From positions 992,001-1,056,000 of the forward strand of contig NC_022521.1 of assembly GCF_000591035.1 (NCBI RefSeq): 64,000 nt of DNA, read 5' to 3'. Position 1 is the stretch's first letter; each line of letters opens with the position of its first letter. This document shows, one piece after another, positions 8,430-20,252 of the stretch. A program made the translations under genes and the position numbers. The notes under the pieces are model-generated. The model did no database searches, was not told the DNA's origin, and saw only the letters and a list, made by a program, of their open reading frames with translations. This DNA comes from Aeropyrum camini SY1 = JCM 12091 (GTDB taxonomy: Archaea > Thermoproteota > Thermoprotei_A > Sulfolobales > Acidilobaceae).

Positions 8430-9368
8430 TTACCCCCCCATAACCAGGCTCAAGAGGGCCATCCTAACTTTCACGCCGAGCCTGGCCTGGAGGAAGTACG
8501 CCTGGTATTTGCTGTTGTCGACGGAGAAGTCTATCTCGTCAACGCGGGGCAGCGGGTGTAGCACCTTCAGCGTCTCCTTAGCAGAAGACTCTAGAAGATC
8601 TAGGGTTACCCTGTAGCTGCCCTTGAGGGACTCGTACTCCCTCGGGTCTGGTATCCTCTCCTTCTGTATCCTCGTCACGTAGAGTACATCCAGCTCCCCC
8701 AGCACGTCCTGCAGCTTCTCAACCTCGGTATACGGGATGCCGAGCTCCTCCAGGACCTCGAGGACCTCCCTCCTAGCCCTGAGCTGGGGAGGGCTTACGA
8801 GGTATATGTGCCTAGGCTTAAAGAGGGTGAGGCCTAGTATGAAGCTGCTGGCGGCCCTACCATAGCGTAGGTCGCCTAGCACGCCGTAGGTGAGGCCGTC
8901 TACGGAGCCGAAGAGCCTGTAGACTGTGTAGAGGTCTAGCATCGCCTGCGTAGGATGGTGCTGACGGCCGTCTCCACCGTTTATGACAGGCTTCTCCGCA
9001 ACCTCAGCAGCGTAGAGGGCCGCGCCCTCGTATCTATGCCTAATAACTATGGCGTCGGCGTACGAGTCCAGCATTGTTATTGTGTCGGCCAGGTTCTCCC
9101 CCTTAGCAACGCTTATCGCCTCCTCCCCGCTTATAAGGAGTGTAGAGCCTCCAAGCCTCTTCACGGCAGTCTCGAAGCTTAGCCTAGTCCTGGTGCTCGG
9201 CTCGAAGAAGGCTAGAGCAACTACCTTACCCTCGAGAGGTTTGGACTTTGCTCTAGACTCTATATTATCGGCCTCTATAAAGAGCAGCTCCAAGTCTCCC
9301 CTGGTGAAGTCTGTTATGGATATCACGTCCCGCCCCTTGAAAGGGTTCCCAGCCACCCGGCCAGCCAC
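8430..9368 (-). CDS. pyrB: aspartate carbamoyltransferase catalytic chain
   Basis: Catalyses carbamoyl phosphate + aspartate to carbamoyl aspartate, the committed step of pyrimidine synthesis. It has the signature [11 protein letters not shown] (carbamoyl-phosphate site) near residue 56, [11 protein letters not shown] in the middle and HPLPRV near the end, all expected. Length is 312. The upstream HD-domain gene ends 29 bases away. CCTAAAAACCC on the coding strand just before the start could be a TATA-like element, giving a nearly leaderless pyrBI message. Confidence 0.97.
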   Translation of the reverse strand: MAGRVAGNPFKGRDVISITDFTRGDLELLFIEADNIESRAKSKPLEGKVVALAFFEPSTRTRLSFETAVKRLGGSTLLISGEEAISVAKGENLADTITMLDSYADAIVIRHRYEGAALYAAEVAEKPVINGGDGRQHHPTQAMLDLYTVYRLFGSVDGLTYGVLGDLRYGRAASSFILGLTLFKPRHIYLVSPPQLRARREVLEVLEELGIPYTEVEKLQDVLGELDVLYVTRIQKERIPDPREYESLKGSYRVTLDLLESSAKETLKVLHPLPRVDEIDFSVDNSKYQAYFLQARLGVKVRMALLSLVMGG

Positions 9369-9397
9369 CAGAAGAGTCTTCCCAGGCCTAGGGGTTT

Positions 9398-10204
9398 TTA
9401 GGGGAACATGAGCTGTAGGGGCTCTTCGCCCTCCTTACCTATTATGTATGGCGCGATCTCGACGTACTCCCTTATCACGGATGTCTCTATCTTGGGGAGG
9501 AGGACCCTCTCGACCTGGAAAAAGCCGGCGTAGCTCAGCATCTTGACCTCTATCCTCACGGGCCTCATCGACCCCTTGCTAATTAGTACCTGCTTTATGC
9601 TAATCGCGCTCAAGCTATGCATATCCAGCTTGCCCTTCAGATAGGGTATCCTAGCTCTCCCCTCGGCCATATCGGTAGCATCGGCCACCTTGACAGCTCC
9701 CGCCTCGACAGTGAGGGCCCTCACATTCGGTGCCGTGGCGTATATAGCGTGCATAACCTCAGATTTGAAAAACACCTTTTTCCTAGTGCTCCAGTCGGGG
9801 AACACTCTAGATACTATCCTGTCTATAATCCTCTCCGACATGATAGCCCCTATCAGCTCGTGGTTGTCTCTGTGAACACTGTTTCCTATATCGTGGAGGA
9901 AAGCCGCCAGCAGGACCACCGCCTTAGCTTCATCAACACTCTCCAGCGTTCCCTCCGAAAGTGTTGAGGGGGTCACCCCGCTCTCCAGGAGCCTGTCGAA
10001 TATTTCCAGCGCTGAGCCAGCTATTATCCTGGCGTGTACTGGCCCGTGGTCGTTGTAGAGCAGCCTACCCACGGCCATAACGTTGGACATGCGGAGTAGC
10101 GCCTGCACCTCCTGGTCTTCCTCGATGAGACTGTAAATCTCCGAGAGGACCTCGCTCTCCCTAACCTTCTCCCTGACAAGGGTGGGTGTGACCTGTACAG
10201 ACAT
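9398..10204 (-). CDS. HD-domain metal-dependent phosphohydrolase
   Basis: A 268-residue HD-superfamily protein. The metal-binding residues are visible as [19 protein letters not shown] (the HD pair), and histidines in NHELIGAIM and [11 protein letters not shown] prefer the ATG at 10204 because GGAGGAGG precedes it and it falls 5 bases after the cutA stop; the longer frame to 10240 would overlap cutA. The substrate is unknown: relatives act on (d)NTPs, cyclic nucleotides or phosphomonoesters. It is transcribed with cutA and possibly continues into pyrBI. Confidence 0.82.
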   Translation of the reverse strand: MSVQVTPTLVREKVRESEVLSEIYSLIEEDQEVQALLRMSNVMAVGRLLYNDHGPVHARIIAGSALEIFDRLLESGVTPSTLSEGTLESVDEAKAVVLLAAFLHDIGNSVHRDNHELIGAIMSERIIDRIVSRVFPDWSTRKKVFFKSEVMHAIYATAPNVRALTVEAGAVKVADATDMAEGRARIPYLKGKLDMHSLSAISIKQVLISKGSMRPVRIEVKMLSYAGFFQVERVLLPKIETSVIREYVEIAPYIIGKEGEEPLQLMFP

Positions 10205-10209
10205 CCCCC

Positions 10210-10530
10210 CTAGCCTCCTCCAACCTCTTTTACAACCCACTCTATGTAGCTCTCGTTACCCTTGGATACGTCGAGCGCCAGTATCTCGGGCACGCTGTAG
10301 GGGTGGATCTCCCTGACTGTTTTTATGAGTGTATCCAGCTTCTCCTCACTAGTCTTTATAATAAGCAGATCCTCGTCATCGAGATTTATAGACCCCTCCC
10401 ACCAGTAGTAGCTCTTTATCCCCCGGACCACGTTCACGCAGGCGGCAAGCCTCTGCTCGACAATCTCCCTCGCGAGCCTCTCCCCATCACCTTTAGGAGC
10501 GGTGACCAAAACGACTTTCACTCGAGGCAT
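10210..10530 (-). CDS. cutA: CutA1 divalent-ion tolerance protein
   Basis: A 106-residue trimeric CutA1-family protein. It opens with VKVVLVTAPKGDGERLAREIVEQRLAACVNVV, the conserved start of the family (broken here by the usual loop), and contains SYYWWEGSINLDDEDLLIIKT and HPYSVPEILALDV, both diagnostic. CutA1 was linked to copper tolerance in bacteria, but its molecular function remains unsettled. It heads a leftward pair with the HD-domain gene. Confidence 0.95.
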   Translation of the reverse strand: MPRVKVVLVTAPKGDGERLAREIVEQRLAACVNVVRGIKSYYWWEGSINLDDEDLLIIKTSEEKLDTLIKTVREIHPYSVPEILALDVSKGNESYIEWVVKEVGGG

Positions 10531-10610
10531 AGAGCATCAACCCCTCCAGAACACGGGCTCCCTAAGTGATTATCGAGAGGTGAGGTAAAAATTATAGTTT
10601 GCCGGCGGTG

Positions 10611-12014
10611 CTAGCGTTTTGCCGCGCCCCTGCGTAGAATGTAGTGGATGGGCTTCTCGAGCGCTAGCTCCGCGACCTCCTTCAACGCCTCCGAAACGCT
10701 GGGGTGGGGGTGTATCGTGAGGGAGAGGTCCTCTAGCGTGGCTCCCATCTCGATAGCTAACGCCGCCTCGGCTATTATCTCCGATGCATGTGGCGCCGCC
10801 ACGTGGAAACCGAGCACCGCGCGGCTGCTCTTCTCGTAGACTACCTTCGCGAAGCACTCCCTACAGCCCTCGATAGCCCCTACCCTGGGCAGGCTAGCGA
10901 GGGGCAGTCTGGCCTCCGCGGCTTCAATGCCAGCCGCCTTAGCCTCGTCTAGCGTCAGACCCACTGTGGCCAGCTCGGGGTCTGTGTACACCACGGCCGG
11001 CACTGCTTTCGCGTCGAAGGCCGCCGTGGAATCGCCTGCAGCTCTCTCAGCCGCCACCACAGCCTGTAGGAATGCCCTGTGGGCTAGAAGGGGCGGCCCT
11101 GTGACATCCCCGCTCGCGTAAACCCCCGGAACCCCGGTCTCCAGGGTCTCCTTATCGACCTGTATATACCCCGCCTTATCCAGCTTCACCCCCAGCCTCT
11201 CAAGACCCACACCCCGTGTGTTTGGCCTTCTTCCAACAGCGACGAGTATGGTGTCGAACTCCATCCTACCCACACCAGATATGTCGGCTATGGCGTAGCG
11301 TTCACGCCCCTCAACCGACTCGACCCTCGTCTTCGTGTGTATGCTAACCCCCTCGCTCTTGAGCCTCCTCTCGACAACCCTGGAGAAGTCTCTCTGCATA
11401 GTTGGGAGGAGTCTATCGAGAAGCTCCACAATAGTGACCTCAACCCCCAGCCTGGCCATGGCTGTGGCGTACTCAACTCCTATGTAGCCTCCGCCTATTA
11501 TCAGCATCCTACCAGGCTTCCTCCTCAGGCCGAGTATAGTCCTGTTGTTATGCACAACCTCTCCATCCGGCTCAAGCCCTGGTATAGAGGCCGGGCTTGT
11601 GCCAAGAGCGAGAACAAGCTTTGAATAGCCTATGCTACCCACACTGTCAACCTCGACAGCGCCGTCACCTATAGCCGCCCGCCCCTTCACAACCTCCACA
11701 CCATAACCCTTAAGGAGCGTTGAAACACCCTTCGACACGCTCTTAACAACATTGTCTACCCAATCCATAAGACCCTTAAAGTCGAAGTCTACACTGGCTC
11801 TCGCGAACTCCAGCCGCGCGAGCGAGGCAGCAAGCCCAGCCGGGTGTAGAAGTGCCTTAGTCGGTATGCACCCGTAGTTCGTACACTCGCCGCCCAGGCT
11901 ATCCATCTCCACCAGAGCGACGCTCAGCCCCTCCTGGGCAGCCCTAACCGCGGCAGGATACCCCCCGGGGCCTCCGCCGACAACGACTAGGTCAAACTTC
12001 TCCACGCCGACCAC
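10611..12014 (-). CDS. lpdA: dihydrolipoyl dehydrogenase (E3)
   Basis: FAD-dependent E3 of a 2-oxoacid dehydrogenase complex; it reoxidises the lipoyl group with NAD+. At 467 residues it is typical. The N-terminal FAD motif is VVGGGPGGYPAAVRAAQEG, the redox-active disulfide is GGECTNYGCIPTKALL, the NAD motif is IIGGGYIGVEYATAMARLG, and the C-terminal catalytic region reads TIHPHPSVSE. It is the last of four adjacent leftward genes E1alpha-E1beta-E2-E3, with 84 bases after E2. A complete set of this sort in an archaeon implies lipoylation, but no lipoyl synthase or ligase is in the window. Confidence 0.95.
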   Translation of the reverse strand: MVGVEKFDLVVVGGGPGGYPAAVRAAQEGLSVALVEMDSLGGECTNYGCIPTKALLHPAGLAASLARLEFARASVDFDFKGLMDWVDNVVKSVSKGVSTLLKGYGVEVVKGRAAIGDGAVEVDSVGSIGYSKLVLALGTSPASIPGLEPDGEVVHNNRTILGLRRKPGRMLIIGGGYIGVEYATAMARLGVEVTIVELLDRLLPTMQRDFSRVVERRLKSEGVSIHTKTRVESVEGRERYAIADISGVGRMEFDTILVAVGRRPNTRGVGLERLGVKLDKAGYIQVDKETLETGVPGVYASGDVTGPPLLAHRAFLQAVVAAERAAGDSTAAFDAKAVPAVVYTDPELATVGLTLDEAKAAGIEAAEARLPLASLPRVGAIEGCRECFAKVVYEKSSRAVLGFHVAAPHASEIIAEAALAIEMGATLEDLSLTIHPHPSVSEALKEVAELALEKPIHYILRRGAAKR

Positions 12015-12098
12015 CTAGAGAGCCTACATTCACTCCAAACACCGCTTCCTCGTGCCAACTATCCTTGGCTTCAGGTTAAAAACGGTGTTTTAGAAGGT

Positions 12099-13346
12099 CT
12101 ACTGGAACTCGTAGTCCTCGGCGAACAGTAGCGCCGGGTTTTCGAGAAGCCTCTTAACCTCCATCAGGAACCTGGTTGCATAAGCCCCCTCCAGCGCTCT
12201 GTGGTCGAAGCTTAGCGACACAAACCCTATCTTCCTGGGCTTGAGCTCCCCGTCCACGTAGACAGGCTTCTCAACCAGTCTATGCAGGCCGAGTATGGCG
12301 ACGTTCGGCGGGTATATCACGGGGAAGCCTATGACGCTGCCGATGCTGCCTACGTTGGTTATCGTGAAAGTAGCGCCAGAAACCTCATCTAGGCTCAGCC
12401 TCATATCCCTTGCCTTGGCTGTAAGTTCCGCTATCTCCCTGGCTATAGCGAACAGGCCCTTCCTCTCTACGTTCTTAACAACGGGCACCACGAGGCCGTG
12501 TGGCGTGTCCACTGCAAAACCGACGTTCACGGTCTTCTTAACAACTATCTCCATCTTCCCCTCGTCGAATTCCGCGTTGACGAGCGGGTACTTCTTTATA
12601 GCCTTAGCCACAGCCTTAAACACGAAGGGCAGGTAAGTAAGCTTCACTCCCTTCTCCTCAGCATCCTTCTTTAATGCTTCTCTAAGCTTGGAAAGCTCGG
12701 TGAAGTCCACCTCCTCAGCTATGTAGGCGTGAGGTATTTTGGATTTGCTCAGGGTCATAGACTGGACCATGGACTTCTTAATACCTCTTACAGGTATCCT
12801 CTCCTCCTCGATTTGTACTGGCGGGAGTGCGGCCGGTGGAGGGGCCGCGGCTAGCATGGCAGCCGCCCTCCTGACATCCTCTTCCGTAATAGCGCCTCTG
12901 GGGCCTGTGCCCCTGACCTTGGTTAGGTCGACGCCTAGCTGTCTAGCCAGTCTCCTAACCCTGGGGGGCGCCCTCACCAGTACAGCCGTAGTAGCTAGCG
13001 GAGTCTGCGCGGCCGCCTCGGCAGGCCTTCTCTCCTCACCCCTTCTTGCTGCCTCCCCGGCCAGCTCAGCTTTCTCCGGCTGCGGCTTGGTAGCCGCTCC
13101 CTCTTCGACCTCAATTTCGACTATAGGGTCTCCGACCCTGACGACGTCGCCAGGCTTGGCCAGAAGCCTGACAACCCTGCCTGTATATGGTGAGGGTATT
13201 TCGACTGTAGCCTTAGCTGTGAGCACCCTGACGAGGGGGCTGAACTGCTTTACAACAGCCCCCTCCTCCACTAGCCATTCTACAATCTCGCCCTCGGCTA
13301 TACCCTCCCCGATGTCTGGCAGTTTGACCTGGACAATCCTGCCCAT
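12099..13346 (-). CDS. 2-oxoacid dehydrogenase complex E2 (dihydrolipoyl acyltransferase)
   Basis: The 415-residue core acyltransferase. Order: one lipoyl domain (about 1-77, with the acceptor Lys45 in LTAKATVEI), an Ala/Pro/Glu-rich linker, a peripheral subunit-binding domain (about 130-165, RVRRLARQLGVDLTKVRGTG) and the catalytic domain. The catalytic histidine is His382 in DHRALEGA. Most relatives have HRxxDG; here the aspartate is glutamate. The lipoyl site has Ala where Asp usually precedes the lysine. It lies 15 bases after E1beta. E1 type and neighbours suggest branched-chain substrates, although several acyl groups may be accepted. Confidence 0.92.
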   Translation of the reverse strand: MGRIVQVKLPDIGEGIAEGEIVEWLVEEGAVVKQFSPLVRVLTAKATVEIPSPYTGRVVRLLAKPGDVVRVGDPIVEIEVEEGAATKPQPEKAELAGEAARRGEERRPAEAAAQTPLATTAVLVRAPPRVRRLARQLGVDLTKVRGTGPRGAITEEDVRRAAAMLAAAPPPAALPPVQIEEERIPVRGIKKSMVQSMTLSKSKIPHAYIAEEVDFTELSKLREALKKDAEEKGVKLTYLPFVFKAVAKAIKKYPLVNAEFDEGKMEIVVKKTVNVGFAVDTPHGLVVPVVKNVERKGLFAIAREIAELTAKARDMRLSLDEVSGATFTITNVGSIGSVIGFPVIYPPNVAILGLHRLVEKPVYVDGELKPRKIGFVSLSFDHRALEGAYATRFLMEVKRLLENPALLFAEDYEFQ

Positions 13347-13361
13347 CGCGTACCTCCCTCC

Positions 13362-14339
13362 CTACCACTGCATAACGTCTGACACAGCCCTGTATATCTT
13401 GGCGATGTTTGGAAGGTAGAGCTTCTCGTGTGCCAGGGGGTATGGCGTGTCATAGCTTGCCACCCTCTTTACCGGGCCGCGGAGCAGCTCTATATGGTTC
13501 TCGCTTATGTAGGCCGCTATCTCCGCGCCGGGGCCCAGTATCCTCCTGGCCTCGTGGACTATCACAAGCCTCCCAGTCTTCTCTAGGCTCTTCACCACGA
13601 TATCCTTGTCCCAGGGCTGGAGCGTTCTAAGATCTATGATCTCCACGCTCCAGCCCCTCTTATCCCTGAGAAGCTCTGCAGCCTCCTTAGCCAGATGAAC
13701 CATAGCGCCCCATGTTACAAGGGTTACGTCTGATCCCTCCTGGACGACTCTTGCCTGGCCCAACGGTACGGTATAGTCCTCCTCAGGCACATCCTCCCTT
13801 ATAGTCCTATATATGCTCTTGGGCTCGAGGAATATCACGGCATCGTCGCTCCGTATAGACGATTTTAGAAGCCCCTTGGCGTCGTAGGGCGTGGAGGGCA
13901 TAACGACGTAGAGGCCCGGTGTGTGTATGAAGTAAGACTCGTTACTCTGGCTGTGGTGCATACCACCTCTTATCCCGCCGCAGCAGGGCCCCCTTATCAC
14001 CAGGGGGACGCTATACATCCCGCCGCTCCTGAATCTATACCACGCTGCATTGTTAACTATCTGGTCGAACGCCTCGTATATGAAGTCGATGAACTGTATC
14101 TCCGCCACCGGCCTGAGACCGTACATAGCCATGCCTATGGCGAAAGCCACTATACCCATCTCAGTGAGAGGCGTGTCTATAACCCTCTCCTCTCCAAACT
14201 CGTCTATCAGCCCCTCAGTGACAAGGAAGACACCGCCCCTTCTACCCACATCCTCCCCAAGCACCACGACACGCTTGTCCCGCTTCATCTCCTCCCTCAG
14301 AGCGGTGTTAAGCGCCTCGACCATGTTCATAACAGGCAT
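13362..14339 (-). CDS. 2-oxoacid dehydrogenase E1 component, beta subunit
   Basis: The 325-residue beta chain of a heterotetrameric thiamine-dependent E1. It has LGEDVGRRGGVF near the start, DTPLTEMGIVAFAIGMAMYGLRPVAEIQF, and HHSQSNESYF, all family hallmarks, with the C-terminal transketolase-type domain beginning near SDVTLVTWG. It follows E1alpha with 13 bases between and precedes E2 with 15. The alpha2beta2 arrangement is shared by branched-chain and some pyruvate/acetoin enzymes, so the neighbourhood has to decide specificity. Confidence 0.94.
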   Translation of the reverse strand: MPVMNMVEALNTALREEMKRDKRVVVLGEDVGRRGGVFLVTEGLIDEFGEERVIDTPLTEMGIVAFAIGMAMYGLRPVAEIQFIDFIYEAFDQIVNNAAWYRFRSGGMYSVPLVIRGPCCGGIRGGMHHSQSNESYFIHTPGLYVVMPSTPYDAKGLLKSSIRSDDAVIFLEPKSIYRTIREDVPEEDYTVPLGQARVVQEGSDVTLVTWGAMVHLAKEAAELLRDKRGWSVEIIDLRTLQPWDKDIVVKSLEKTGRLVIVHEARRILGPGAEIAAYISENHIELLRGPVKRVASYDTPYPLAHEKLYLPNIAKIYRAVSDVMQW

Positions 14340-14352
14340 TGCCCTCCACCCC

Positions 14353-15540
14353 CTACTCCCTGTAGCTCAGGCCGAGCTCCTCCATCGTTCTGAGCGTTTC
14401 CTCAAGGTCCCGCTCCTCCTCCAGTATGAACCACGGTTTCTCACTGTAGACGTTCTGGAAGAACACGTTCTCCGGCAGCGGCGGCTTAGCCAACACCCTC
14501 CTAACTATCTCTTCAACCCTGCTGTTCCACTCCTCCTCTAGAGCCAAGGCCTCCTTCTCCGTCATTATACCCATGCTATCCATAAACTTCCTCATCCTCC
14601 TCAACGGCTCATACCTCTCCATAACCTTCTCCTCCTCACTCTTCCTATACCTCGAAGGATCGTCCGCCGTGGTGTGGGGGCCAAGCCTGTATGTAACCGC
14701 CTCGACCAGAGTAGGCCCTCCACCCCTCCTAGCCTTCTCCGCTGCATCGCTGACAACCTTGTAAACAACCATGACGTCGTTGCCGTCAATTCTTATCCCG
14801 GGGACGCCGTAGGCGAGGCCCTTCACCGCAAGCGTGGGGGCGGCCGTCTGCCTGGCCCTCGGAACGCTTATAGCCCACTGGTTGTTCTGTATAACGAGGA
14901 CTGCGGGAACCTTGAAGACGCCAGCAAAGTTCAGCCCCGCGTGGAAGTCGCCCCTGCTGGTCGCACCGTCCCCGAAGAATGTGAGGGTAATCGTATCCCT
15001 GCCAAGATACTTCATCGCATACGCAGCACCAACCGAGATGGGGATCTGGTTGCCCACGGGGACAGGGGCGGGGACGAGGTTATACCTCCTGTTGCCGAAT
15101 ATCGCGAAGTCGCTCCCCTTGAGGGGGTCGTCGGCGTTCGCCAGGGCCCTGTCTAGGATTTCCTCCTCGCTCATACCCCTAACCAGGTAAGCGCCGAGCT
15201 CCCGGTAGCTGGGGAAAACCCAGTCATCCCTCCTCAGCGGTTTCGCTGCGCCTACCGCAACAGCCTCCTGCCCCTTGTTTGGAGCGTGGAGGGCTACCTT
15301 GCCCATCCTCTGCAGCTTGAGGAGCCAGCTGTCGATAACCCTGGCTCTAACCATGTATGTGTAGATCTCTATAATATCACCCTCGCTAATCTTTGGCAGG
15401 AGACCCTCGTCTACGACCCTTCCTTCCTCGTCCACAGCTCTCTTAAACCCCATAGCCTCTTCGAGAAGTGCCTTATACTCCTCAACAACACTACCCTCAA
15501 CAGGCTTGAAAGGAATATCCATAAGGCCCGTTTTACTCAT
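14353..15540 (-). CDS. 2-oxoacid dehydrogenase E1 component, alpha subunit
   Basis: Thiamine-diphosphate-binding alpha chain, 395 residues from the ATG at 15540. The frame continues open to 15744, but a TATA-like ATAAAAAG about 35 bases upstream of 15540 and ordinary family length support the shorter start. The ThDP motif is GDGATSRGDFHAGLNFA...QNNQWA, and a late TYRLGPHTTADDPSRYR matches the phosphorylation-loop region of branched-chain E1 subunits. It is the first gene of the E1alpha-E1beta-E2-E3 operon and is divergent from the acyl-CoA dehydrogenase. Branched-chain specificity is likely but not proven by sequence. Confidence 0.92.
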   Translation of the reverse strand: MSKTGLMDIPFKPVEGSVVEEYKALLEEAMGFKRAVDEEGRVVDEGLLPKISEGDIIEIYTYMVRARVIDSWLLKLQRMGKVALHAPNKGQEAVAVGAAKPLRRDDWVFPSYRELGAYLVRGMSEEEILDRALANADDPLKGSDFAIFGNRRYNLVPAPVPVGNQIPISVGAAYAMKYLGRDTITLTFFGDGATSRGDFHAGLNFAGVFKVPAVLVIQNNQWAISVPRARQTAAPTLAVKGLAYGVPGIRIDGNDVMVVYKVVSDAAEKARRGGGPTLVEAVTYRLGPHTTADDPSRYRKSEEEKVMERYEPLRRMRKFMDSMGIMTEKEALALEEEWNSRVEEIVRRVLAKPPLPENVFFQNVYSEKPWFILEEERDLEETLRTMEELGLSYRE

Positions 15541-15574
15541 ATTAAGGCCCGTCTTAACACTAATTGCAAGTAAT

Positions 15575-15582
15575 CTTTTTAT
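15575..15582 (-). promoter_or_regulatory. TATA box for the 2-oxoacid dehydrogenase operon
   Basis: ATAAAAAG read on the minus strand. Initiation about 25 bases away would fall within some ten bases of the ATG at 15540, giving a nearly leaderless message. Confidence 0.5.
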
Positions 15583-15686
15583 CCGTCCTAAATACAGTCT
15601 TATGAACACAGCCACACATTTAGACCACCAGCCTAAAACCAGCCCCACGCCACACAAGCCTTTGCAAGAGAGGTGCCTAGAGGCTG

Positions 15687-15719
15687 GTAGCTGTGGGTTG
15701 TAAAGACCCTCCAAGCTAC
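15687..15719. other. inverted repeat in divergent promoter region
   Basis: GTAGCT (15687-15692) and AGCTAC (15714-15719) flank a second nested pair GGGT/ACCC, giving a two-step hairpin or an operator-like dyad. It lies 52 bases before the acyl-CoA dehydrogenase start. It could be an upstream leader hairpin or a regulator site; nothing in the sequence decides. Confidence 0.3.
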
Positions 15720-15770
15720 AATCCTCTAATAACTCCCTCCACACCCTAGAGTACCCTAGGTGCAGATAGG

Positions 15771-16940
15771 GTGTCTATCAGCCAAGCCTCGCTCCCCTGG
15801 GAAAGCGATAATGTAAGGGCCGTGAGGGAGAGTGTTAGAGAGTTTGCGGAGAAGAAGGTTGCGCCTAAGGCTAGGGAGATTGACGCTACTAACACGGTGC
15901 CCGAGAGCCTCTTGAGGGAAGGCGCTGAGATGGGGTTCTTCGCGCTGAGGGTGCCTGAGGAGTATGGGGGGCCAGGTCTTAGCCTTCTTGAGAGCGTTGT
16001 GGCTATTGAGGAGCTTTCTAGGGCCAGCAGCGGATACGGCCTGATTTCCGTGGTCAGCGGCTCGATGGTTGTGCACCCCATCCTTAAGTTCGCAGGGGAG
16101 GAGGTGAAGGAGAAGTACCTATCGAGGCTGGCTAAAGGAGCGATAGGTGCTTTCGCCCTGACAGAACCTTGTTGTGGAACCGATGTGGCCTCCCTACACA
16201 TGACCACGGCTAGGAAGGAGGGGGGCGAGTATGTGGTGAGCGGGCAGAAGATTTTCATAACGAACTCCGCGTACGCCGACTTCTTCATAGTGGCCGCGCG
16301 CACCGGCAGGCCAGAGGAGAGGCATAGGGGTATCTCCCTGCTGGTCGTGGACAAGGGCAGCTGTGTTGAGGTTTCCAAGCTGGAGATGATGGGGTATAGG
16401 GGCAGCGGGACCTCTATAGTCTACTTCAACGACTGCAGGGTGCCGCCAGAGAATCTTATAGGCCAGGAGGGCGGCGGTTTCAAGCTAGTCATGCATACCC
16501 TCAACGAGGGGCGGATATCCACGAGTGCAAGCGGCCTGGGTGTCATGCAGGCCGCCTTCGACGCCGCGGTTAGGCATGCGAGCGAGAGGGAGAGCATGGG
16601 GAGGCCCATAATAGAGCACCAGATGGTATCCAGCATGATAGCTGAGATGCTCGTTAAGCTGGAGACAAGCAGGCTCCTAGTCTACACCTCAGCACACAAG
16701 CTAGACTCGGGGAGCCCCGACTACATAAAATACGCGAGCATGGCCAAGCTCCACACGGCCACGGCAGGGGTGGACCTCGTTAGGATGGCCATGCAGGTCC
16801 TCGGGGGGATAGGATATAGTAAGGATAGCGACGTCGAGAGGTACTATAGGGACATAAAGATGATTGAAATAGGTGATGGGACGAACGAAGTGCAGAGAAT
16901 GGTCCTCACAAAGTTCCTGCAGGGTAGAATAAGGCCCTAG
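15771..16940 (+). CDS. acyl-CoA dehydrogenase
   Basis: A 389-residue FAD enzyme that introduces a trans-2 double bond into acyl-CoA. Visible marks are AFALTEPCCGTDVASL and KIFITNSAYADFFIV (flavin/substrate region), and RYYRDIKMIEIGDGTNEVQRM at the C-terminus. Where most family members carry the catalytic base glutamate in an EGT context, this one has Asp369 in GDGT. Length is normal. The GTG start at 15771 opens directly after the divergent promoter region. Next to a branched-chain oxoacid dehydrogenase and an isobutyryl-CoA-mutase-like enzyme, a short-chain or branched-chain acyl-CoA substrate is the natural reading. Confidence 0.92.
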   Translation: MSISQASLPWESDNVRAVRESVREFAEKKVAPKAREIDATNTVPESLLREGAEMGFFALRVPEEYGGPGLSLLESVVAIEELSRASSGYGLISVVSGSMVVHPILKFAGEEVKEKYLSRLAKGAIGAFALTEPCCGTDVASLHMTTARKEGGEYVVSGQKIFITNSAYADFFIVAARTGRPEERHRGISLLVVDKGSCVEVSKLEMMGYRGSGTSIVYFNDCRVPPENLIGQEGGGFKLVMHTLNEGRISTSASGLGVMQAAFDAAVRHASERESMGRPIIEHQMVSSMIAEMLVKLETSRLLVYTSAHKLDSGSPDYIKYASMAKLHTATAGVDLVRMAMQVLGGIGYSKDSDVERYYRDIKMIEIGDGTNEVQRMVLTKFLQGRIRP

Positions 16941-16998
16941 ACTCTACGCCCCTCGTCCAATAGCCTGTCTGCACAATATTTTGCACTCGCCAATGCTC

Positions 16999-20120
<3,122 letters not shown>

Positions 20121-20143
20121 CTACCCCGCGATCACACAACCGC

Positions 20144-20153
20144 CTATATATAG
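20144..20153 (-). promoter_or_regulatory. TATA box for the mutase operon
   Basis: CTATATATAG, palindromic. Its centre is about 28 bases upstream of the GTG at 20120, predicting a leaderless transcript for large subunit, small subunit and meaB. Confidence 0.6.
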
Positions 20154-20252
20154 CTCTCCCATCCAAACAGGTTATTATTGTAGAGCCAAGACGATTATAA
20201 CACGTGGCTGGATACCCTATCCAAACCCAGAGCCTGGGGGTGCACATCCAAC

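Noticed and set aside
15541-15744. 68-residue N-terminal extension of E1alpha
   Set aside because: It crosses a TATA-like element and exceeds family length; the ATG at 15540 is better.
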